DNA from: Megalobrama amblycephala
Lineage: Eukaryota > Chordata > Actinopteri > Cypriniformes > Xenocyprididae
Reading direction: 5' to 3'
Assembly: GCF_018812025.1 (NCBI RefSeq)
Contig: NC_063066.1
Coordinates: forward strand, 7,063,882 to 7,127,881
DNA: 64,000 nucleotides
In this document: positions 52,706 to 64,000 of the stretch, piece after piece
How positions within the stretch are numbered: position 1 is the stretch's first letter
How the letters are laid out: the number at the start of each line of letters is the position of its first letter
The notes under the pieces: model-generated
Databases searched by the model: none
What the model saw: only the letters and a program-made list of their open reading frames with translations
Told to the model about the DNA's origin: nothing
Position numbers and translations under genes: made by a program

Positions 52706-55215
52706 GGCATCATGGGAGATGATTATTCCAGAAGGTTTCCTTGGCCCTCTTCCTTTCCTGGTTTCCACAGCTAGGTTGAAGTTGGATCTTTAGTTGTTCT
52801 GGTCACATAAATGAGCAGTTATTATGAGCTCTCAGATTTAAACAGCTGACATGGGCGAATTAAATTGTAAATTATTTATGACTAAACATCAGTTTGCTTT
52901 TTGTCAGTTTTAATGTATCCCTAAAAGCACTTTTTAGAGTTGAATTTGTTGCCCCTGTGTATAAAAAGACTTGCTAACTTGAGACAGGGTTGGACTTCCT
53001 TTTGGACCGAATATAGTGGATTATATTAGGATGACAGATTGGTGTTTCTACTAAGGGTTGCATTTATTATCTGATGGGTCTATAACACTCTTTTCATATT
53101 CAGGGAGAAAAGATGATTCTTTGGTTTAAAATATGTCTGATGATGATGATGGCATGATATGTATTTCCTCTGTGATTTGTTCTCACTATCTCAGTTTCTG
53201 TTTTTTTGTGAAAAGCATGAGGCACAAGTCCCCCGGGTGTTTTTAACATTTATCTTTAATAATTGATATAGGATGTACAACAAAATCCCATCTGTGGAGG
53301 TGTTCGTCCATTGACACGCGTTCAGACGCCGCCAGGAACTGAATTTCAAGACCGTAGTGCATATATATCACGCATCCATTCGTTCAGAAATATTCGAAAG
53401 ATTGGCAACAAAACACTTTGTTGCATCATTTGTCATGATTCAAAGCAAATACAGTTTAGTGGATTTATTTTCTCAATGGCTGTGATGAATCTTACACGAT
53501 CTTCCGCAGTGTGACGTTCAGGGCTGTAATAAGGACACCCGCTTCTGGGTTCAGATAAAGACAATCACTTGTGCTAATGCAGGCAACAAAAAAAAAAAAT
53601 CAAGTGTGTAGCAAGAGATCTTTGCAATAGCATGCTAAACTTGAGATGCTTCCTTGAAAAAGGGGTTTGTACTTTGGGAAGTATTCGTACTACTGACACC
53701 ACTGTCCTGCTGCAGTTTTCGCTTTGTGTCAGTAGGGTTTTCCTCTTTGCTCTGCTGAATGTACATGATTGCTTTGGCTCTTTTTATATCTTTCTGATTG
53801 AAAGCACAGAGCATTACCATCAGATCCACTCTGAAAGCACAGGAAGTATGTGAGTCAGTCGTTATTTGTGTTGGATAAGGACACAAAGCAGACATTTACC
53901 CAAAACACTCTCATAGCAATTCGTAACTATTTTATATTTTGGCAATATTGGTGGCTCACTCCCAACAGTTTTTCTTCATCTCAGCATCGATCTGTATACT
54001 TGTGCTGAAGTCACATTATGGACAAATCACAGACATCAGACACTTAAAGACACCATGAACGTGAGCTCATCAATTGTTTTCAAGTTTAATCTGTGGCTAA
54101 ATGATACATTAATGGTGTAGTTGAGCAATAATGAACAGACATAGCTTTTTATGATGATTTCTGGCCAATTGCATGAAGTTCTTGAGATGGGACTGGGTCT
54201 CAAAACCATTTCCACTTGAATATTTTGTTCTTAAATCCAGTTTTTGTCTTGGTCTCGGGCAATAAATAAATAGATTAACATGAGAATGAGAACATTTTTA
54301 GACTGATGGAGCTTTTTTACTGAGTTCTACACTGCTGAAAGTGCAAACAGTATGGGAGATGTGTGACACAGCGATGTCAAATCATTGTCAGTTTGTTTCC
54401 TGTATGAACACAAACCTGAGATGTCCACTACTGCACCTTTCCTCCCTCTCAGTTCATTCAGTCACACTGTTGTCAGTTCTGTTGTCACCGTCAATGCAGC
54501 AGCCGCTGTCACGTGTCCTGGTCTCGATTGCAACCCTGCATGCTAAAAAGAGCAAGATGACATGTATTGCAGGAAGTCTTCAGCATTTTCACTTATCATT
54601 AGTGATATCCATAGGCAAGTCTTGAGGAATTGCTTTTTTTTTTTTTTCAGGTCACTAATCATGTAAAAACTCAATTTCAGGCTTTTCAGAGGCTAAAAGG
54701 TGAAGGTGAGAAGCTTGAAAGCAGTCGATCTCTGATCTAGTTTGATCTATTTGTTCAAGTGCGATTCACCAGGTCACTGCATGACGATCTGGTCCGGCTC
54801 AAAGCATTTCCTGTGATATTCTCTGCTGTTTTATATAAACATTTTTTACTGGAAATGTCCAGGAAAGATATTGTCATGGCATATCAGGTTTCCAGTTAGC
54901 TGTGCTTTTCTTTGCGTTTGACTAATTAACTAATTGCATTTGTTTTCAAGCAGTTGTTTTTACATTTCTGAACAAAAAAAAAAAATGAAAGAACCGAATT
55001 CTCTTCTTTGATATTTCAGTCTTTATTATGTGCTCAAGCAGCTGTGTGTTCATCAACAATGCTCCTGTTTCAATAGTTATAACTTAGCAAAAAAAGAATG
55101 TAAATCATAGGAGGAAATATATATTATATAAAAATTGTGTAATATACAAAAAATATATATATGAACTATTGTTATTTATGTGAGTCCAAATAAAAGTCTG
55201 ATCCCAAATGCGTGT
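52706..55215 (+). other. mid2: mid2 3' UTR (inferred)
   Basis: About 2.5 kb of AT-rich sequence between the mid2 stop codon and the best poly(A) signal. I saw no transposon match in it, unlike the introns, which fits retention in a mature transcript. An earlier AATAAATAAATA cluster at 54261 could give a shorter form. The end is an estimate, about 20 bases beyond the AATAAA. Confidence 0.6.
55189..55194 (+). terminator. mid2: candidate mid2 poly(A) signal AATAAA
   Basis: Canonical AATAAA, followed 15-30 bases later by GT/T-rich sequence (GCGTGTTTTGTTGC) typical of a downstream cleavage element, with a second TGTGTTGTAG further on. It is the best signal between the stop codon and the repeats beginning near 55530. 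Only a transcript would prove use. Confidence 0.5.
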
Positions 55216-56806
55216 TTTGTTGCATCATTGTCCTGGTTTTCAGAACATTGTGTTGTAGGAGGAGGTTAGTAATGCCAAATTGTTATATGCCCATAAGGTT
55301 ATGAGCAAGAGCAGATAGAAGGAAGCCTGCTGCACTGGCAGGGCACTCAGTGCCCACAGTCATATAATAAGGCATTGCTTATGTTCCTCAGCTGCTATAT
55401 CTGGCATGAGAGAGGGTCTGACACACAGGATGCTTGTCACAAAGGTCACAAGCTTTTGCAGTATAAGCCTAAATAATATAGTCACATTTTAAGCATATAT
55501 AAATGCCATTGCATTAGGCAATTTACACTTTACCTTAATGTAAAGTGTAACCGATAATATGTATATACATATTATCGGTTACACTTTACATTAAGGTGTC
55601 TGTTACAGTGTAATTATACAATTAAGTACTGAGTAATAATTAACTACATGTACTTTAGGATTAGTAATTATGCATATTTATCATTTTTTATAGTATAGTT
55701 ATTACTACAGGAACTACATGAAACGTGTAACAATGACACTAAAAAAAAAAATGTTACCATATTAGCTTATCATTTATATTTATTCTCAGATATATGCACT
55801 ATATGGAAGAATTTGGGGGTGTAAAAAAAAAAAAAAACATAATTGGGAAAAAAAAACTTTAAATACAGTTTAAAACTGTATTCTTGCCTTATCCCAAGTA
55901 ACGGGAAGCCTATAAATCACTAACAGTGATTTATATTTTGAAAGAGTGGTCGGGACATATAAAGCGAGGAAGTTGCCATTTTACATCAATCGTCCTTGTG
56001 TGTTCATGTCATGTCCGTAAACGGGGGGAAAAAGGTCCGGCTACTATAGTGGCAGATATGCTATACTTACTAGCTCAGATGATATATTTTTGCTTGTATT
56101 GACTATAGATTTTTATCTTACTGTCAGTGGGCCCTGGTTTAGTTAGTAAGATCAGTCTTGTCCACTTGAGAGCGCCTGCATTCAAGAGGTCTGAAAAATG
56201 CCAAAGCTCAGTGCCTTTGATGCACACTAAAGCCACACATGACAACGTTTATTGCATTTCGTCTGCCTGCACAAGTCCTTAATGATGTAGGAAAAGAGAG
56301 TCACAGTGGCATCCCTGATTGCAGCAACTTACATTTTTATTATAGATAATTTGCACTAATTTCCCAGGAAGTCACTATTTGAACACATGGGATGGAAACG
56401 GTGCTTTATTCGCAAATGTTTTATGCAATATTCCAATTCTGCGCACAAGTTAAATTCGCAACTTTGGATGGAAACATATGTCAAACGAAGTGCAGTCACA
56501 CTAAATATCTCCATTCTCTTCCATTCGGGAGAAGAATACAAATTTGATGTATGGTTTTCAGTGTTATGTGAAAGGGGGGAAATTTGAACATTTTGAATTT
56601 ATTACTGTTTTAATTGTTACATTTATTAAAAAATAGAAGTGCAAATGTGTGAAATCATATCCTGTTGCCCATATTCACCTAATCATAGGCTGCAACTATG
56701 ATTAGGTGGATTATGTTCATAGTTAATGTGATGAACTTCACCTGTGGTTGACACTTCTGTGAAAATAAAGATAACTAATTGCATACATCTGAAAATCAGC
56801 TTGAAA
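55216..56806. other. Intergenic DNA beyond mid2, mostly unrecognised
   Basis: AT-rich; holds the 64-bp palindrome (55533-55596) and short A runs. The frames at 56356-56955 have no coding character. Confidence 0.45.
55533..55596. repeat. Perfect 64-bp palindrome
   Basis: Two 32-base arms without spacer or mismatch, meeting between 55564 and 55565 (outer tips CCTTAATGTAAAG and CTTTACATTAAGG, centre ATATGTATATACATAT). Checked base by base. Confidence 0.97.
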
Positions 56807-57299
56807 TAGGGCTGGAACAATACATCAATTCTCAACTCACAATACGATGATTCTGGATCGATCCTGATATTTTCTTTCTCGAATCGATTCTGGTGCTCTA
56901 GGCTAGTTTTTAACAGCACACTCAAATGCTCATGAAGAAGAGTACTGGAGAGCACTCATGCGTTCAGCTGAGTCATGTAAGTGGTTAAATATACTTGCAT
57001 CTCAGCTCAGAATGCTTTTATGACACAAGATTAATGTAAACAGCCTACAGCGAACACCCTTGTAATTCACTTCAACCTTTTCAAACTTTATGAATGATTA
57101 TTTCAGGTTTAAGTGGTGTGTGTAAAGAAACTGAAAACGAGCAGAGTATGGGTGTTTCTAAAGCATGTAGTACCATCTGCTGATAAAAACTAAGCTCAGA
57201 ATCAATCCGAGAGAGAATCGCGATACAATCAGGAAATATCAGAATCACTCCAGATTCTTTGTATCGCGAATCGAGAATCGATGTATTGTCCCTGCCCTA
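56807..57299. mobile_element. hAT-type MITE, 493 bp
   Basis: TAGGGCTGGAACAATACATC at the left and GATGTATTGTCCCTGCCCTA at the right are inverse with few mismatches, and inner blocks (GAATCGATTCTGG, TATCGCGAATCGAG) extend the arms. Flanks GCTTGAAA (56799-56806) and CCTTGAAA (57300-57307) agree at 7 of 8 bases, as expected for an aged 8-bp hAT duplication. Confidence 0.88.
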
Positions 57300-57522
57300 C
57301 CTTGAAACCAAGCTAGTTACCAAGCTAAAAATTGTTAGTTAGTTAGTTGTGATAAAGTCTCTAGCATCATTGGTTTGCACTTTGATATTTTGAAATCTAC
57401 TGCAATGCAATTCATGCATGAAGGTGTCACTTGAGATCACCATGAAATCACAATTGACAATCAACAATCCAATCGATTCCTGATGGACAAACACAAGTTC
57501 TGGTATCATGATTATGATGAAT

Positions 57523-57660
57523 CAGGGACGTAGTTTGTGGGGGGGATGGGGGGGAGGTAACCCCCCCAATATTCAGATCCATCAGTTACAACCCCCCCAA
57601 TACAATACAACCATACCAACGTTCAACCCCCCCAAAGTTGAAACCAAATCTACGCCCTTG
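57523..57660. mobile_element. Tiny hAT-type MITE, 138 bp, perfect 8-bp duplication
   Basis: Ends CAGGGACGTAGTTTG and CAAATCTACGCCCTTG are inverse with small differences. TGATGAAT occurs directly on both sides (57515-57522 and 57661-57668). The interior has G7 runs near 57541-57554 and several C7 runs. Confidence 0.92.
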
Positions 57661-57668
57661 TGATGAAT

Positions 57669-60087
<2,419 letters not shown>

Positions 60088-60621
60088 AGCAATAGCATAT
60101 GGCAGGATGTTTTGAATGCACAGTAAAGAAATGGCGACATTTCCAAGACCAGCTCCAGCCAAGAGAGACCACTGAAAACAGGGACGGCTGGTAACCCTAT
60201 TAAATAGTCATTAGCATTAGCATGCATCACTGTTCACATTAAATCAAAACAAAGCCATTTCTTGCTTGCACATTCAAGTTTAACTGCAGTGAATATAAAA
60301 AATGGACAGCCTTATAATACAGTTGCCGGATGGCCTATTTTTTCAATTCATACATTATTGATCACACTTCTTCACAATATATTAATGCTATATCTTTCCA
60401 ATCAGTCTTTGCACAAGAAAATGTATCATACTTGGAGGTGAGGAGGAGCAGCAGCAGAGGAATACCACCTGTCTTTTAGAAATAGCACACTGGGCCGGAG
60501 GCATGGCGCCCAGCCAGCTGACTGATGAAGCAGTGCTCTAAGTCCTGCTCAATGAGGATCTAAGCAGGCTGTAGATCATTACTTTCCTGGACTCAATCGA
60601 GATTAATCTCACAAGGAGCCA
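60088..60621. other. Intergenic, no confident feature
   Basis: No repeat family recognised. The minus strand around 60430-60540 has a short open stretch that could neighbour the possible exon at 60622-60816. Confidence 0.35.
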
Positions 60622-60816
60622 TCAATCACACCGGTTGCCCATGTATCCCTGAGCCTCAGGGCTTTGTGGTAGACAGAGAGTGATGGCCATGTGTTTCTGC
60701 GAGATCTCAGCACACCTCTGAAGGTACAGGACCTCTGACATGCTCAAGAAACTGGTCATCAGCTTGAGCGTGTGGTCATAGATCTCCAGCTGACTGATGC
60801 TGGAATACAGCTGATA
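60622..60816 (-). CDS. Possible coding exon of an unidentified minus-strand gene
   Basis: A 64-codon open frame ending TGA at 60622-60624. On the minus strand it follows possible acceptors (CTGATATCAG, TGTATTCCAG, CATCAGTCAG) and includes possible donors after LYLQR (AG before GTGTGC) and near its end (ACCG before GTGTGA). The text includes SISQLEIYDHTLKLM and SEVLYLQRCAEISQKHMA, helical and charged, with no stop and about 69% G/C at third codon positions in an AT-rich setting. I do not recognise the family. It may be one exon of a gene converging on mid2, an old pseudogene or chance. No ATG-initiated gene of normal length is visible here, so only an internal exon would make sense. Confidence 0.3.
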   Translation of the reverse strand, partial: YQLYSSISQLEIYDHTLKLMTSFLSMSEVLYLQRCAEISQKHMAITLCLPQSPEAQGYMGNRCD

Positions 60817-61261
60817 TCAGCTAAGGGTTAGTGATTGCTCTCTCTGGCCCTCTCTCAGTGTGAGACTGTTCATTTTACACAACCTCAACTATACTAGTAT
60901 GTGACTTTTTCTTCTGCAGCATATTTTGTTTGTATCGACCAGTCAGATCCAGTTGAGAAGAAAAGTTGCTCCCTGTGTTATTCAGACCCTTAAAAACAAA
61001 AAGAGATTGTTACAGTCGTGTTCTAAATTCCAGTCCCTGGGGAATCTGAGCGTTCTGTTATTCTGGGATCTGTGTCTCTTTACAATGCTCAGAGTAATTC
61101 TGTCTTTTATCTGCAGGATCTCAATCACAAGCATTGTGACAGATCGGTGTTATTGTTAACTAAAAACCTATAAGCTGAAAAACTTTAAAATAAAATAACT
61201 AAGTAATAAGTTGAAGTTATAAATTCACAATAACTAAAAATTGCAAAGAGTTTTAAGTTAT
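60817..61261. other. Intergenic, no feature recognised
   Basis: No repeat or coding-like frame. The missing left part of the Tc1 element to the right is not found here. Confidence 0.4.
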
Positions 61262-62405
61262 CATCATCTACAGTGCATAATATCATCCAAAGATTCAGAG
61301 AATCTGGAACAATCTCTGTGCGTAAGGGTCAAGGCCGGAAAACCATAGTGGATGCCCGTGTTCTTCGGGCCCTTAGACGGCACTGCATCACATACAGGAA
61401 TGCTACTGTAATGGAAATCACAACATGGGCTCAGGAATACTTCCAGAAAACATTGTCGGTGAACACAATCCACCGTGCCATTCGCCGTTGCCGGCTAAAA
61501 CTCTATAGGTCAAAAAAGAAGCCATATCTAAACATGATCCAGAAGCGCAGGCGTTTTTTCTGGGCAAAGGCTCATTTAAAATGGACTGTTGTAAAGAGGA
61601 AAACTGTTCTGTGGTCAGACGAATCAAAATTTGAAGTTCTTTTTGGAAAACTGGGACGCCATGTCATCCGGACTAAAGAGGACAAGGACAACCCAAGTTG
61701 TTATCAGCACTCAGTTCAGAAGCCTGCATCTCTGATGGTATCGGGTTGCATGAGTGCGTGTGGCACGGGCAGCTTACACATCTGGAAAGGCACCATCAAT
61801 GCTGAAAGGTATATTTAAGTTCTAGAACAATGGATATGCTCCCATCCAGACGCCGTGTCTTTCAGGGAAGACCTTGCATTTTCCAACATGACAATGCCAG
61901 ACCACACACTGCATCAATTACAACATCATGGCTGTGTAGAAGAAGGATCCGGGTACTGAAATGGCCAGCCTGCAGTCCAGATCTTTCACCCATAGAAAAC
62001 ATTTGCCGCATCATAAAGAGGAAGATGCGACAAAGAAGACCTAAGACAGTTGAGCAACTAGAAGCCTGTATTAGACAAGAATGGGACAACATTCCTATTC
62101 CTAAACTTGAGCAACTTGTCTCCTCAGTCCCCAGACGTTTGCAGACTGTTATAAAAAGAAGAGGGGATGCCACACAGTGGTAAACATGGCCTTGTCCCAA
62201 CTTTTTTGAGATGTGTTGATGCCATGAAATTTAAAATCAACTTATTTTTCCCTTAAAATGATACATTTTCTCAGTTTAAACATTTGATATGTCATCTATG
62301 TTGTATTCTGAATAAAATATTGACATTTGAAATTTCCACATCATTGCATTCTGTTTTTATTCACAATTTGTACAGTGTCCCAACTTTTTTGGAATCGGGT
62401 TTGTA
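61262..62405 (+). pseudogene. Tc1-like transposase relic, 5'-truncated, with right terminus
   Basis: Two frames, 61273-61818 and 61830-62183, are consecutive parts of a Tc1 DDE transposase. The first holds the second DNA-binding helix region and linker (GTISVRKGQGRKTIV), LSVNTIHRAI and VLWSDESKFEV with the first catalytic Asp. The second holds CIFQHDNARPHTA with the second Asp and ACSPDLSPIEN with the Glu. A TAA at 61816-61818 and a frame change at about 61830 separate them, so the catalytic triad is split. The N-terminal helix-turn-helix and the left terminal repeat are missing. The right end is present: CAACTTTTTTGGAATCGGG then TTTGTA at 62405. Different family from the relic at 46526. Confidence 0.9.
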
Positions 62406-64000
62406 AATATAATTGTAGCCAGCCATACTATTTTGTTACTAAATACTACAGATTCTACAATATAGTGTTTTTTTTTTTTTTTCACTATATAAATAAAATA
62501 GTGCTACAACTTTCATTTTTTATGTACGTCATGAAAATCAATTTCCACCTCAGTTTAACTCATAAAATAGTGAACAGACCCACAGTATACTCTTGTACTA
62601 GATGAATAACTTCATATATAGTTATTGTCAGGAATTTCTTCAGCTTAGACATTAGCATGATGGCACTGAAAGGCACCATACTGTTTTAAAACAGAATGAC
62701 TGACAATTGAGATTTATTGCACAGTAGTGCATACAAAAATCCCCCTTGGGCAAAAGCAGTATGGGAGAAGTAAGTTATAAAATAAGAAAATAGTGCACAA
62801 GTTCCAAAGAGTCTTATACTTGATTTATTTTTATTTTTCCGTCCAGGTATAAAGTTGTAATTGTATAATATAATAATTGTAAATGAGGTTGGTAGACCAT
62901 CACATCCCTGCCATGACTTTATAATGCACCAGATCTCTAATAATATCAGTTATTATGATTATAATGTTAATGTAGACAGCACTATTTAACTGAATTATTC
63001 AAAAACAATTGCTGAAAGTGGTGGGAGGAAATACATGCTGTAGCGATGGATGCAGATAGCATAAGCCTTTGAGACGTGATCTCTTGGGTAAGAGCGATGG
63101 TAATTTGAATGTCAGTCGATTAATGAATGAAATACAGCACCTGAGCTCTTTGATCTAGGAGCGCATGTTCAGCGTAAACACCTCTCCAAAAATACCTCTT
63201 CGTCCTTCTGGGAGTGATTTTCCTGTGTCCTCTCTAGTTTTGTCTAACCCTTTGATATTTAATCGAATCAGTCTTTCATGTGGATAAAGAAAGATTAACT
63301 ACAGATTTATTCAGGGCACAGTGTTTACCTAATTAGTTCAGGCGCTCATAATAAACGGGATGAACAACCTTGATTCGTATGCTTCTAGACTTCCGCTTCA
63401 AAAGCTGTCACAGGATTCTGGAAAAAGAAGCTTGAGTGGCTTGAAGCTTATTACCGTCATGCCCCATTTTCCAGGCCATTTAGACTTGAGTGTTTACAGT
63501 TGTTTACCGCTGATTAGTCCCTGTTTCAAGAGCTTTTGTTGGCTACAACAATCCTGAATGCGCCCAACACATGATGGACTTCTGACAGGAAAGTGGCAAA
63601 TTAAATTTATATTACTGGTGTGCTTGACCAGGCAAAAGTCATTGCTATGCAATTGCAAAGGTTGTTTTAGTAAATTACAAAATTGCTTAATATTGAAGGT
63701 TGCTCAGAAGTAGTTCACCTCAGTTCACTGGCTGCATTAACATTTTAGTAATTTTAGTAGACTACTTCAAATATTTTGAATGTTTTAGAGTACCATTTAT
63801 TACATCAAAACTCTTTGGGGATGATTTAAATTAAATTGCACGGCATTATTTGAGCCAATGGTCAGTAAAATAACTGATGTAGCCCCACAACTGAAAGTAT
63901 ACCAACATATACAGTACATCAGAGTAGTGGTTCATTCTGAACCAGACATAACCATAAAATGATTTGAGGTTCACTGAGGGAGTCAACTGGGAACTTCGAT
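62406..64000. other. Intergenic, no gene or repeat recognised
   Basis: AT-rich with a T run at about 62468-62482. Open frames at 62327-62605 and 63360-63557 show no codon bias. Confidence 0.4.

Overview
The window is teleost nuclear DNA, most likely from a cyprinid (carp/zebrafish group). It is AT-rich, has long introns with canonical GT-AG splice sites, and is packed with short inverted-repeat DNA transposons that I recognise from memory as typical of cyprinid genomes. It also carries Tc1-type transposase relics and long microsatellites. Nothing bacterial or viral is visible, and I see no CRISPR array, tRNA or rRNA. The species cannot be fixed from the sequence alone.

The one well-supported gene is mid2 (midline 2, TRIM1), a microtubule-associated TRIM E3 ubiquitin ligase, on the + strand. 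Eight coding exons are present (12196-12291, 22371-22478, 27531-27679, 29545-29672, 29842-29985, 38793-38954, 48156-48363, 52303-52705). Joined, they encode 465 residues and a TGA stop: coiled coil, COS box, fibronectin type III domain and PRY-SPRY (B30.2) domain, ending in SGMKSCH. The first coding exon (RING and two B-boxes) is not here and should lie left of position 1, so positions 1-12195 are probably intron. The 3' UTR probably runs to a poly(A) signal at 55189. Mid2 rather than mid1 is supported by the coiled-coil and C-terminal wording.

Layout: 1-12195, presumed intron with a hAT-type nested block (4919-6063), a 2-kb 21-bp minisatellite (6481-8515) and a pyrimidine-rich tract (8890-9690). 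12196-52705, mid2 exons separated by introns of 169 bp to 10.1 kb; the introns hold nested transposons, including two near-identical 940-bp foldback elements (19011 and 42941), several TA-flanked and TTAA-flanked MITEs, and a decayed Tc1-like transposase (46526-47270). 52706-55215, 3' UTR. 55216-64000, intergenic, with a perfect 64-bp palindrome, two hAT-type MITEs with readable 8-bp target duplications, a 650-bp TCTA/TCTG/TTTG tract, a possible minus-strand coding exon (60622-60816, unidentified) and a second, 5'-truncated Tc1 transposase (61262-62405).

I found no convincing undescribed multi-gene system. The most informative signals are the transposon insertions whose empty site can be read from other copies in the same window, the orientation switch inside the minisatellite, the 64-bp palindrome beyond the mid2 poly(A) signal, and the unidentified minus-strand open frame.
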